From positions 39,859,920-39,923,919 of the forward strand of contig OW386285.2 of NCBI GenBank assembly GCA_936432065.2: a stretch of 64,000 bases of DNA, in the 5' to 3' direction. The stretch comes from Rutpela maculata. Lineage: Eukaryota; Arthropoda; Insecta; Coleoptera; Cerambycidae. Within the stretch, counting starts at the first letter, position 1. Every line of letters starts with the position of its first letter. Both the position numbers and the translations under genes were made by a program. Under the pieces are notes generated by a model. It saw only the letters and a list, made by a program, of their open reading frames with translations. It was not told the origin of the DNA and did no database searches. Of the stretch, positions 23,204-33,769 are shown piece by piece.

Positions 23204-23530
23204 ACATTACAGTATTCCAAACTAAAGTATGATTCTTGAAAGTATTCCGCAAATGAATTGGTAATCATTTGAGGATCATATATGACAGCATCTATATTTT
23301 TGGGCAAATTGAAACATTTATTTTAAATTTTCCACCACCTTTTAAAGTATGCAACATACTAACAAAGTTTAGAAGGATTCTGTGCAGTATTTTCTTCTGA
23401 TTGATGTAATTTTTGTGTGCATTCTGTATTTCGGATTTGATTACTATTTTATGTCTTGAGAAGTTTCATTACTTTCAGCCGTACTTTGTGCTTTTCTCTA
23501 ATATTCTTTATTATCTCACTATTAAACTAA

Positions 23531-23648
23531 GGCCGGGTACTTTCATCTCCAGTTAAGTCTATAGATCCCAATGAAACAATTATAATTGACACAATTATAT
23601 TCAAGAAAATAATCTGGAGAATTTTAACGGGAGAGAAAGTACCGGGCC
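23531..23648. mobile_element. 118-bp MITE with TAA duplication
   Basis: Ends GGCCGGGTACTTTC and its exact complement, with further pairing (ctcc/ggag) after a 1-2 bp offset. TAA occurs on both sides (23528-23530 and 23649-23651), the 3-bp duplication typical of PIF/Harbinger elements. Non-coding. Confidence 0.75.
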
Positions 23649-23699
23649 TAAGGAGAATAACTACGAACTACGTGGTGTACAGCGGGTAACGCTAATGCT

Positions 23700-24240
23700 G
23701 ACGGTTTCACAATTCAGTTGAAAGATTCAAAAGAAATCTGTATTTGACCTGCAGATGATCTTTCAGGGTCCAAAAAATTATATCATTCGAATTATAGCGT
23801 TTGATCTTCGTTTTCGATTTACAATCGATATATCAGCTAAGAAATGGAAAATAAGCATTTGACCGCTTGATAACCAACAAATGACCTAAGAAATCGGTTC
23901 CATAAACCATTCAGGATGTATTTGGACGTAAAATTTTCTGCTTTTTCAGAATCCGGGGTTAAAAAAGATTGTATTATTGAATTTCATGTGTTTGACCTTC
24001 ATTTGACCTTTATTCTGACATGATGGTATCAAATAAACCCCGGATTCGGATTCAGCAACCTCAAAAACATAGACATAAATTTTTTACGGAATTTTCCACG
24101 GTCCTATCTCAATTTGACCTTCAAATGACCTTAAACCTGATGACATGGGATCAAATAGACCCCGTATTCGGATTCAGCGACCCGAAATCATAAAGTCTAC
24201 CTAGTCAGTCTCTGGGGTCAAGACACTTTATTTTTTTTGG
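23700..24240. repeat. Degenerate ~120-bp tandem repeat
   Basis: Units near 23994 and 24114 share tttgaccttca, atcaaata-accccg and attcggattcagc; weaker units lie upstream. No coding potential. Confidence 0.55.
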
Positions 24241-24379
24241 GTGGCAGTGTAATTAATACATGCTCTAGTATTGCATAAAATTTTGCACACACTGAGCAAA
24301 CATCAGAGAATTCAGTTAATAAGTTAGCCCTATTGAATAAAATTAGGCAAAAGTACATTTAATCTAGTCAGTAGGGACC

Positions 24380-24680
24380 AAAAATGTCCTTTGCCTTACA
24401 AATGGTGGAGCAGAATTGATTTCGTATGTTGCTTAAGTCGAGGTCCTGATGAAAAATGCAAGTTTTCCACCTTGGAGAGGGGGAGGCTCAAGCCGCCATC
24501 TTGATTGAGAGGTGCAAACAAATTTTTTTCAAAATAAGTCGGCAATGCTTGATCCTTCGAGAAAAATGTTCCAGACAATGTTAAAGAGGACAAAATTTCC
24601 TACATTTTTTGTATATACATTTTTATTGTAAGTCTAATATGTAACGAGATACAGCGGTGGAAAAATGAAATTTTCAAGAA
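24380..24680 (+). repeat. Family B dispersed repeat, copy 2
   Basis: Longer than copy 1: includes ggtggagcagaattgat and gtcgaggtcctgatgaaaaat, also found inverted in copy 3, before the shared cgagaaaaatgttc block and agatacag end. Confidence 0.7.
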
Positions 24681-24959
24681 AATCATCAAACTCCATTTTT
24701 GTTTGTAAATTATCTATGAACAAATTACGCTTTTCTACGTCACAGTGAGATTATATAGGGAAACCATTTAAAACTTCAGTGGTTTTTCTTATTATATATA
24801 CATTTTCTTACGGCCACGATGGATGGAGTAAATTTCAAGTTTCATTCTGTTTTCTTGTAGTAGATATTTCCTAGAGCCGGTGTAGACCGTCCCCTGTGTT
24901 TCTTTGTTTCTTTTGTAATGGTTGAAAAAAGACGTATCTTTGCTCCCTCTTTAGAGAGA

Positions 24960-26090
24960 GAGCAGCACAGTCGCACAAATAGTTGTTTCGGCGGATATCC
25001 ATTAGATGTTAAATAAAAATACAAAGACCGCAGAAAGACTTCGTCGATCGAAGAAGAAAATATCCGTTGATGTTCTTTTCGATGAAATAATGCCGGTTCA
25101 AGTCAAGTTTCCAATGAACGATTTTTAGCCAGTGAAATCAATTAAATCCATCTTATTTCGTTGCTGAACAGGTTGCTCTTGGGGTTAAACACGCTGAAGA
25201 GGATGATAATGTGTTGATTATCAATGCAGAAATTTCCTTGTGTTCAACATTTGATGCTGTTTTCTTCCTTGGCGAAGGCGTCGACCTCCTTGTTCTGCTA
25301 ACAGTATTAGCACTTCGCAAATCAACATCAATCTTCGTAAACCCGGAACAGGCAATGAAAGACTGTATTCCGCGAATTGTTTAAAGCATAAAGATGCTGC
25401 TGAGAATATTCTGTTTCTCCATGCGTTTAGTGGCTGCCACATACGTGACTCTTTAGCCAAGGAAGACCAAAATTCTGTCTGCTTGTTCAGAAACAAACGA
25501 GGATATTATTGGCACTTGAAAATCCAAGATGCCAAATCTGAAGACATCGCAGCAGCTGGAGCCCGCTTTTTCGTTGCTTTTTATGGTGGCAGCGTGGGTA
25601 AGGAAACGTTGGAAGAAGTCCGCTACCGAGGGTTCATAAAATCCATAACAAAGAGCAAATTTCATCTTGCTTCTTTGCTACTTATGTACCACATAGGTGG
25701 TAGTAAGTGCAAAGTGCAAAAAGTGTAAGTGCAAAAATATGGAATCCATGAAAATCCAGAAGATTGGGGCTGGAAACTTGGCACCAATAACAATGATAGA
25801 AAAACCAGCACCTGAGACCTTATTAAATGTAATTTCATGTAAATTCAAGAAAGGATGCGGCAGATAAGAGCGTGTAGCTGTAGAAAAGTTCGGTTGAAGT
25901 ACTCCATTGTGTGTGGATTCTGTAACGGTGAACATGTGAAAACACACCAAAGGTGCGCATCGAGAGCGAGAGCGAGGACGAAGATGAAGAAATTTTGTTA
26001 ATGGAGGCCCAGAATCCCAGGATTATTGACGAACATAATAATGAAGACGTCAACATCAATCGACCGGGACCGTTAATAGTATATGTAGGT
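24960..26090 (+). pseudogene. Broken gene of a PIN-like, cysteine-rich invertebrate family
   Basis: Shifting plus-strand frames read, in order: GGYPLDVK, TKTAERLRRSKKKISVDVLF, FLASEIN, VKHAEEDDNVLIINAEI, GEGVDLLVLLT, RKPGTGNERLYSANCLKHKD, ENILFLHAFSGCHIRDSLA, EDIAAAGARFFVAFYGG, EVRYRGFIKSI, NPEDWGW, PAPETLLNVISCKFKKGCG and an acidic tail near EILLMEAQNPRIIDE. From memory this order (acidic VGEDVDLLVLL, LHAFSGCDTTSA, then a Cys-rich SCKCKKGC tail) is a multicopy family of arthropods and cnidarians with a PIN/FLAP-nuclease-like fold. Its function is not known to me. Many stops and frameshifts make it a clear pseudogene. No introns or poly(A) are evident. Whether it arrived with a transposon cannot be told here. 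Confidence 0.6.
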
Positions 26091-26389
26091 ACATATAATA
26101 ATATAAATAATATAAAATATATTATTTTGTAAACGTACATTCAGTGCTATTACCAGTCTCTATCGTTAAAAATATCGACCATCGATAACTTTAATATTAA
26201 TAATTTTTTTTATCGAGTTTGTCCTAAAAGTCAATTACAGAACCAACATCGATAAATTCCACCGAGAGCGATTAATTTATATCTACTCGATAATAATGGA
26301 GTGAACTTAGCTCAAAACAAGACGTGCAAAAAAACAGAGCGTAAAAATTCCTATCAGTAAAAAAAATATAAATCAAAGATTTCTTACAT

Positions 26390-26880
26390 ACTTAGGTCCA
26401 AAATTTTATAACACATTGCCAAAGGACGTTAGACTTGTAAAAACGGCTAAACAATTTTCAAAACTTTGTAAAGACTACATATATATTAATTATGGGGAAT
26501 TTATTAGGTGGTTGGAAACATAGTGCACTAATTAAATCACAAAATCTTCCTTGTTTGTACGTAGGTTTGTGCTCATGTGTATATATGTAAATGTAAACAA
26601 GAGCAGATGCAACCATTATCAACATTGTTCATGTTTTGTATTGTGTCATATCACATCTTGTCTATACTTTTTTTATTTCTATTTTTCTTTGTTATATTTC
26701 CTTATATCTTCGCATTATAGGTCTCGCTATAAGTATAGTTTTATAGATATATCATAGGTATATTTACATAGGTTAGTTATATGTATGTTCACTTAAATTT
26801 ATTTTTATATTTCTCACTGTTAAACACTTTACAATGGTAATACGTATACCATTAGCACTTAAGAATTAAAAATTAAAATA
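26390..26880 (+). pseudogene. LINE ORF2 C terminus and 3' UTR
   Basis: Reads RFLTYLGPKFYNTLPKDVR then TAKQFSKLCKDYIY, the usual LGPKFYN-LP-DVR closing motif of CR1/Jockey-type reverse transcriptases. A stop and an AT-rich 3' region follow, ending near 26880 in aattaaaaattaaaatatta. It is the same motif as the minus-strand copy at 42300. Confidence 0.65.
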
Positions 26881-27010
26881 TTAAGCACACGCAGGTGTTA
26901 AGTCACCTAGGTGAACAAAACATTTTAGAAAAGAAAAAAATTATACCGACGCCGACGGTTTAAATGTTATGTTATTTCCATGTATAAAATGTATAAACAA
27001 GCTAAAAACG

Positions 27011-27608
27011 TACTCTTCGCCGGTTTACTAAACTTTTTATATAATTGTTACACATTCTATAGGATACTCTTCGCAGTTTTCTGTAAATAATGTCAGTTTT
27101 AGACATTTTTAATTTTATAGTGCGAGCTTAATTGGTGAAAGACTCAGTGTAAAATAAAGAAAAAATAAAAAAAAACTTTATCAAACTCCATGTGGGTTTC
27201 GAACCTGGGGTCCTTGAATTCCGAGTCAAAAGTGTAAGAACCACCACTTAACACGTAAAAAAATGTAAATTTTTACAAAAATATAAAAATTTAAAAAAAA
27301 ATCTCAAATTTAAATCATTAATAACATATTTATTTACTGATCGATTTTGTTCAAAAACAACAGGGTTCTTCCCCCAACTAGCACTAACCTACTGTCCAAA
27401 TTTCAGTACAATCGGATTTTTCTTTCTCGAGTTATCGTGCTTACAAGATAAGTGACGGACGGACGGACAGACGGACATTTTCAAAGTTGTTCAGAATTCA
27501 TTCACTAACACAATGATGAAAATTTTTTGTCTGCGAGCGATATTTACGGTTTTAGAAATGTGCCGATCAAATGCAATATACTCTTCGTTTTCGTATTTGC
27601 GAAGAGTA
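27011..27608. mobile_element. Family C element with 10-bp TIRs and a tRNA-like segment
   Basis: Starts TACTCTTCGC (27011-27020) and ends GCGAAGAGTA (27599-27608). The same decamer recurs inside in direct orientation near 27065 and 27577. A minus-strand tRNA-like segment (about 27180-27262) has a perfect B box GGTTCGAAACC. A (GGAC)n run lies near 27455. A second copy at 33356-35602 carries an insertion. No coding region. The flanks show no obvious target duplication. Confidence 0.65.
27180..27262 (-). ncRNA. tRNA-derived segment inside family C
   Basis: Minus strand: ttttgactcggaattcaagg resembles an anticodon arm and is followed by ccaGGTTCGAAACCcacatgg, a T arm with an intact internal promoter B box. 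The D arm is poor, so this is not a functional tRNA. It suggests a SINE or tRNA head captured by the element. It recurs at 33500-33590. Confidence 0.5.
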
Positions 27609-27698
27609 CAATAATATGTAAAAAGAGTTATTTTTACCGATGCCATAAACTCGTAATGGGGTTTCTACAGACGAGTAGATAAAATGGGTTAAACATTA

Positions 27699-28296
27699 GG
27701 GTGGGCTGAAAAACACGAAAATTTGAATTTACAGATGGCCCACTTACTAGCTTATAACTATGTATCTAAAACTAATTCGGGTAGATTTTTAGCCAAATCG
27801 GTGAATATCTAGCTGGCCCACCAGGGCCTTGGAAATGAAAGAAAGGGCCAATTTTTCGATTTTTAACATTTTTTAAATTGACATTTGAAATTTTTTTTTA
27901 CTCTTTATTAATGCCTATTAATGCCTAAATGCGTGTTTTTCGAATAAAATATTTTTCAGTTCCAGGGAAATTAGAAATTTTATACAGAAAACCTTATTTT
28001 CGTCGAATTCTACGTTTTAGTGACAAATTTCTAATTTCCCTGGAACTGAAAAATATTTTATTCGAAAAACTTTTGCTACACGCATTTAGGCATTAATAAA
28101 GAATCAAAAAAATGTCAATTTAAAAAATGTTAAAATCGAAAAATTGGCCCTTTCTTTCATTTTCAAGGCCCTGGTGGGCCAGCTAGATATTGACCTATTT
28201 GGCTAAAAATCTACCCGAATTAGTTTTAGATACATAGTAATAAGTTAGTAAGTGGGCCATCTGTAAATTCAAATTTTCGTGTTTTTCAGCCCACCC
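27699..28296. mobile_element. Foldback element, near-perfect palindrome
   Basis: Two ~285-bp arms (left from 27699, right ending 28296) are close to identical in reverse complement, around a short centre near 27990-28020. Terminal word GGGTGGGCTGAAAAACACG; TA flanks the left end (27697-27698). The right flank TA (31971-31972) is displaced by the Transib-like element that landed in the last bases of this palindrome. Non-coding. Confidence 0.85.
28292..28296. repeat. Left 5-bp target duplication (CACCC) of the Transib-like element
   Basis: CACCC here and at 31966-31970 directly flank the two CACAGTG termini. Transib elements make 5-bp, GC-rich duplications. Confidence 0.9.
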
Positions 28297-28334
28297 CACA
28301 GTGGGCCAGAAATTTCGAAAAGCGGCCAAAAATC
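28297..28334 (+). promoter_or_regulatory. Left terminal signal resembling a recombination signal sequence
   Basis: Heptamer CACAGTG at 28297-28303 (identical to the V(D)J heptamer), then a 22-bp spacer and CCAAAAATC at 28326-28334, which matches the nonamer ACAAAAACC at 7 of 9 positions. This is expected to be the transposase binding and cleavage site. Confidence 0.75.
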
Positions 28335-29065
28335 GATATTTATAAAAGTAATAGCACCGTTCACAGAATTTGCAGGTAGTTAGAAAAATGGATAATGCAT
28401 GTTTTCCCGGAATTCCGAGCAGATAGAAGGTATTTTCGTTCAGCTACCTGCTCACAAACACAGACTTTCTTGTAAAGTCCGTACAGATACAAACGTTCGT
28501 TCATTATATTGTCAACGCTCAACCAGTGATTGTGTGTTATTAAGCGTTTGCATCAAAAGTTTAAGTGTACAGAAAACTTCCTCAAGGTATGTATTTTCAT
28601 GTTATATATACATATGAGACAAATTTAAATGAGTCTAAACGTACAGATAAGATAAGTATGTAGTTGATTTTATGGAAGATTTTATGTTTTAATTTAAATT
28701 TATGTTGAACCATAAAAATTTCCAGGCCAGATCCGGCTTGAACCAAATAACTAAAAAATAGCTTGAACATTCCCAAATAACATACTAAAATTTGATAGGT
28801 GCGTTCAAGTGCCTTTTTAAGATATTTCGATTTCGCTTAGGTCTTATTCATGAATATGCACCAACCGTAACGAACGCATGCATTTATTTTATAATTTAAG
28901 ATGTAAAATCTACTGATTTCTATTTCATATTTGCGATATTTTATTTGACTCGACAGAAAATCAAGTTAGCCTATAACTAATGCCGGTTCTGGTCTTTACT
29001 TTAGTTTTGTCTTCAGATTTACATTTATTCTCTTCTGTAGTGGTACCAATTTTTTTAGAGTGAAA

Positions 29066-31223
29066 ATGGTGACCAGAAGACAACTTTTTGACGTCTTGTA
29101 TGAAAAGAATGGTTTAGGTCGTTCAAATCGAACGGAGTATCTATTCAATTATTTGGTGGGACACTATAAAATCGAGAGTGATGAAGACGCCATGTTAAAA
29201 TTGAAGAATATTAATTCAAAGTTTTGCAGCGCCGTTTACTCGAAGCTTGATCAATGCGCAAGAAAAACGAACAGATTTTTGGAGAAAAATAAGGAGTGGT
29301 TAAGTGTTCAATTTGCATTTGAACAAACCCAAGAAGAAATTGATCCGGATGAGGAGCCACAACCAGGAACTTCATATGGAGGTGAAAGAAGCCGTGCCCG
29401 TGGTCGTCCAGCTTTACAATTTTCTGCGAGCAGTGAAAGAACCAAACGTCGGAAGACTGCAAGAGTGTCATCGATGTTCGAAAGCAAGGAGCTAACTTCG
29501 GCTGTAAGCAAAAAACTTAGGAAGGAAGGAAAAGAGGCTGCCGCAAAACTTGTCTCAGAAGCAATTTTGAACACTCCGACTCGAGCCAGTAAAATGAGGA
29601 AAGCTTGGCAAAAGAGTCAGAAGTCGAAGGAAATCATTCGACTTACTCCAGACGAAGCTTTGTCAGTAATGATTGAAGCGAAAGATAGCAAACACTCCTA
29701 TCTTGTTCATAGACGGATAGCAAAATTACATTTTGCCAATATCTATCCCTCCTATCACAAGCTCCAGGAAGCAAAATTACGTTGCTATCCCCGAAAAGAA
29801 GGGCAAATTGTAACCGAATCGTCTACAGAAATTTTATTACAAGATCTCTTGGATGATACAGTAAAACGGATACTAGAATTGCAGAAACCGGTTCTTCTTT
29901 CATTATCAAGTGATCTCCTGATGAATTTAAAATTGTTGATAAAATGGGGAAGTGATGGAAGTACAGGTCACTCACAATACAAACAAATGTTCGCCGAGGT
30001 TGGTCTTGGTGATGGCGATTTGTTTCTAACGTCTATAGTGCCACTACAGCTGTATGTGGAGCAACCTGGGAAAGATAAAATTATTGTGTGGCAAAATCCT
30101 CGCCCATCGTCAACGCGATTTTGTAGACCTATACGCTTCCAATTCAAGAAGGAAACGAAACAATTAACGGTACAGGAAAAAGCATACATAGAAAATCAAA
30201 TTTCGGAGCTTCGACCGACTACTGATATGTTAGGTAATGAAGAATTTGCAGTTTCTCATGTTTGTGTGATGACGATGATAGACGGCAAAGTGTGTAATGC
30301 AATTACGGAAACAGCTTATTCACAAACATGCTATCTATATATGTAAAGCAACTCCCAAAGATATAAATGCCATCGAAAGAGTATTAAAGAGAACAGTTGT
30401 TCAGGAAAATTTGAAATTTGGATTGTCAAGTCTACATGCGTGGATCAGGTTTTTTGAATGTTTGCTGCACATTTCGTACAGATTAGAACTTAAAGTTTGT
30501 CAAATTCGAGGAACCGAAAATAAAGCAGTTTTCGAAAACAAGAAACGTACCATACAGCAGAACTTCAGAGATAGAATAGGATTGCTCGTGGATATACCTA
30601 AGAGTGGAGGTAGCGGAACCACTAATGACGGCAACACGGCTCGACGATTTTTTGCTAACCCCTCACTTTCCAGTGAAATTACGGGCATAGATGAAGAAGT
30701 TATTACGCGATTTGGTGTGATATTACGCACTTTATCTTGTGGTTATGCAATCGATGTGAAAGCGTTTGAGGAATATGCTTTGAAAACAGCAAAATTGTAC
30801 GTCGCTAAATATCCATGGTATTATATGCCCGCTAGCGTACATAAAATATTACTTCATGGAGCCATAATAATCAAAGAAGCTATTCTACCTATTGGTCAAT
30901 TGTCTGAAGAGGCCCAAGAATCAAGAAATAAGGATCTCAAAAGTTTTAGAGAGAAACATACCCGAAAAATTTCCTCTACAACTGGAAACCAAGATTTGCT
31001 GAACAGACTCCTTATAACTTCCGATCCAGTAATTTCATCTTTGCGGCAGTGCCCACCACGAAAATATTCGAATATGTCTCCTGAAGTTATTTCGTTATTG
31101 GAGGCACCCTCGCTAGAATCTACGGAATCTGAATCTCCTAGAGTTCCACAGCCTGAGACGAAAAGTAGCGAAATTTCTTCTTCCGACGAAGAAGACGAGG
31201 ACGACAGTGACATAGATTTTTAG
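29066..31223 (+). pseudogene. Transib/RAG1-like transposase, one 4-bp frameshift
   Basis: ATG 29066 opens a frame broken only by a CTAT tandem duplication (30331-30338). Without the extra 4 bp it would encode about 717 residues, normal for Transib. By eye it aligns with RAG1 at the catalytic D297 (KWGSDGSTGH), D406 (TMIDGKVCNA) and E617 (EEAQESRNKD). It also aligns at the zinc ligands C422/C425 (TCYIC) and H591/H596 (VHKILLH). The D1-D2 distance is 109 residues (108 in mouse RAG1) and the last His to E is 21 (20 in RAG1). The N-terminal 90 residues are helical-looking, and residues ~100-135 are basic (RARGRPALQF, RTKRRK). The C terminus is strongly acidic (SSSDEEDEDDSD). There is no RAG1-type RING region. 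The protein would cut at the CACAGTG ends and integrate with 5-bp staggering. The lesion falls between the two zinc cysteines, so this copy should be inactive. Confidence 0.88.
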
Positions 31224-31494
31224 TATTAATCTTAATATTAAAATCTGTATTTAGTAATAGGTAACATATTTTATTGGGATAAAATTATTTTTGTTAGTAA
31301 TTTTTTTGTTTATAAATAGTTTATTGCACAATGATTAAAAAGTCTAGTAAATTCAGTTAATAACCTTATACCCCCTTAAAGGTACCCCCGGGTAACTTAT
31401 TTTTTTTAATTATTTTGTCCATGTAAAGTCTACGATTCTAAAGCCCTTTAGCCCATTTTCAGATTTTTGACTGCTTTTAGAATTTTCTGACCCA

Positions 31495-31900
31495 CAGGGG
31501 CTGATAATTTTTTTTCCTTATTTTTCTAATAGATATTTAGATATCAAAAATACGTAAACTGAGTTTCAAAAATGTCGAAGGTTATTTATGTTTTCAACCC
31601 TTTTAACTCACCCCCAGGGGTTGATAATTTTTTTAATTTATTTTTCTCATAGAAATTTAGGTATCAAAATTACGTAAACCGAGTATCAAAAATATCGGAG
31701 GTTGTTTATTATTTTAACCCTTATAACTCACCCCCAGGGGTTGATAATTTTTTTCCCTATTTTTCTCACAGAAATTTAGGTATCAAAAGTACGTAAACCG
31801 AGTTTCAAAAATATCGAAGGTTGTTTATATTTTCAACCCCTATATCTCACCCCCAGATGATGTCAATTTTTTTTTACTATTTTTTCCTTAATCACCTATG
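31495..31900. repeat. ~120-bp tandem repeat in the Transib-like 3' region
   Basis: Units start near 31495, 31616, 31735 and 31855 with aggggttgataatttttt and share aaatttaggtatcaaaa, tacgtaaaccgag and tcaaaaatatcg. The last unit is diverged. It lies between the stop codon and the right terminus. Confidence 0.75.
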
Positions 31901-31927
31901 CACAATAAGTACATTTGCAGAGTTTCA

Positions 31928-31965
31928 GAATTTTGGCCAGAAATTTTGGATTCTGGCCCACTGTG
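31928..31965 (-). promoter_or_regulatory. Right terminal signal resembling a recombination signal sequence
   Basis: Minus-strand CACAGTG at 31965-31959, then a 22-bp spacer and CCAAAATTC at 31936-31928 (6 of 9 matches to the nonamer). Both ends therefore have the same spacing, unlike the 12/23 pair of vertebrate signals. Confidence 0.7.
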
Positions 31966-32044
31966 CACCCTATTAAACATGGTCGATAATTTTATCGACT
32001 GAACTGGTAATAGCACCGATATATAATAAAATACTTTTTTTAAA

Positions 32045-32300
32045 TCCATCTTTCTGTCGCTGTATCTTGGTACACATTAGACATACAATAAAAACGTATA
32101 TACAAAAAAAATGCACGAAATTTTGTCCTCTTCAACTTTGTTTCGAACATTTTGCTCGTAGGATCGAGCGCTGCCGAATTATCTAAGGTCGAAAACTTGT
32201 ATTTTTCATCAGGGTCTCGACTTAAACATCATAGGTATATCAAAATCATTTCTACTCCACCTTTTGCTGGACATAACCCCCCCACTGATTGGACTAATTT
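32045..32300 (-). repeat. Family B dispersed repeat, copy 3
   Basis: Inverted relative to 19890 and 24380. It includes the complement of cgatcctacgagcaaaatgtt and gtcgagaccctgatgaaaaat. A shorter shared block around gtgctattaccagt links 26146-26190 with 31976-32015. Confidence 0.7.
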
Positions 32301-33355
32301 GGCTGTAACCAACTTTCGAGCACACTAAATAAAAAAAAAGTAAATTGGCAAGTCTATTTATATTATCCGGGTATAAAAATAACAAACACTTCATCGTAAT
32401 AATTTTTATTTCCTAAAATACAATAAACTTTGGAACATATTTTTATATTACAATAAATCGATTCTGTAGAAACACCCACGATTTCCATGTCTACACAGTA
32501 ATAGGGACAGTCACTCAATAAAATCTTTATATAAAATTTTGATGTATCCTCATTTTTAGAATCTGCAACTGACAAGCATTACATTGTAAGAATGTTGGAT
32601 ACAGAGGACTATTGTAGAATTTATCTTAAACTCGTTTGAAAATAAATTCAAATTCTGCTTGGAAACGGTTTATGCATCCTATTAATTTAACAAAGTTGTT
32701 TTCCAGTTATATTGCTGTGGTTATTGGATTTTCATACTTATCTTCCATGATCTAAATTATAATCAGATACAATTACTACAGATACAATTATTTAAAAAAA
32801 AGCGAACTTGGTAACAGTCTGAATTTAAATTTGTAGGATTTGCAGTGGGGCGTTGTCGACTGCGAATACTTATTTCAACAACATGTTACTCGAATATCGC
32901 CTATTTTAATTTTCACTTTAAGTGGTAAAATGATATGTTTGAAACGTCTGAAATAAACGTACGTTTTTGGTCGACCAAGCGGAAACTTAATCATAAAAAT
33001 TTCAGGCATTTTCAGAAGTGTGACTAGTGTGCTCCGATTATTATAGATAACAGGCACACGACGGAATTTGAATTTTTTATCGCAAAATTAAATTTTATGA
33101 AATTAAATTATCACTAGCGATTTCGTCAAATTCTCGACTAGAAAAATCTTGTTTCCAATTGTTGCTCATCTTAGACATGAAATTAATTGATGAAATTAAT
33201 ATGGGGACCACTGCCGAGCCATATGAAGTCGGGTAAAAAGAAGTACTCATGACATTTGTTCAGACGTTTAACCCTTCAGATACTTCTTATTTCGGATAAA
33301 TTTCAAAAAAATACTTAAATATTGAATTTTCGGGATATAAAACAAGCTAAAAACG
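32301..33355. other. AT-rich stretch, nothing recognised
   Basis: No supported gene. Open frames are short and without family resemblance. Confidence 0.4.
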
Positions 33356-33769
33356 TACTCTTCGCCTGTTCACTGAGCTTTTTATATAACTGTTACACAT
33401 TCTATAGGATACTCTTCGCAGTTTTTTGTAAATAATGTTAGTTTTAGACATTTTTAATTTTATAGTACGAACTTAGTTGGTAAAATAAAGTAAAAATAAA
33501 AAAAAACTATACCATACCCCATTTGGGTTTCGAACCCGGGACTCTTGGATTCCGAGTCAAAAGCGTAAAAACTACACAACCACCTTACACGTAAAAAAAT
33601 GTAAATTTTTACATTATAAGACACGAGCTAAATAGTAATTTACGTTATAAGTCCGGTAGGTGACTTATTACAGTACGAGTTGTTTTACGGACGAGGCGAC
33701 GCAGGAGCCGAGTCCGGAATATAAACGAGTACTGTAATGAAACCTACCGGACGTGTATCGTATAATATT

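Larger units (their letters stand above)
21190..23470 (-). pseudogene. Old LINE reverse transcriptase, split by a younger insertion
   Basis: Reading the minus strand from 23470 down: RRKYCTESF, then IDAVIYDPQMITNSFAEYFQ (pre-RT linker), interrupted at 23216 by the R1-like element. It resumes at 21910 with IITDEILKELEKLRTKVTTG and SDYIPSFVICHCAAVFAY (RT fingers), an LDRLDT remnant of the A box, PQGSNLGPFLFIVFINDII (B box), and fades near 21190. The lost catalytic ADD, multiple frameshifts and stops show long decay. The two halves join exactly across the target duplication of the insertion, which confirms the nesting order. Confidence 0.75.
28297..31965 (+). mobile_element. Transib/RAG1-like DNA transposon, nearly complete
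   Basis: The 3669-bp element has 15-bp identical inverted ends (CACAGTGGGCCAGAA), a perfect 5-bp duplication and a single transposase gene on the plus strand. Transib is the superfamily from which the vertebrate V(D)J recombinase RAG1 derives; its ends resemble recombination signals, as here. No kelch/RAG2-like gene is visible in the 770 bp before or the 740 bp after the transposase. The 3' part holds a ~120-bp tandem repeat. The gene has only one lesion, so the insertion is fairly young. It sits in the right end of the foldback 27699-28296. Confidence 0.88.

Noticed and set aside
27180..27262. Functional tRNA gene on the minus strand
   Set aside because: B box and T arm are good, but the D arm and acceptor do not pair, and it recurs inside another mobile element copy.
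27455..27485. CRISPR-like or satellite repeat at the GGAC run
   Set aside because: A short simple-sequence run inside family C. No spacers, and the context is eukaryotic.
28297..29065. RAG2-like partner gene in the Transib-like element
   Set aside because: No kelch repeats or long frame in the space before or after the transposase.
30429..30455. Loss of the second catalytic Asp at the LHAW position
   Set aside because: I first aligned this with the LHCD segment of RAG1. The second catalytic Asp of RAG1 lies 19 residues before the CxxC motif, where this protein has D406, so the triad is complete.
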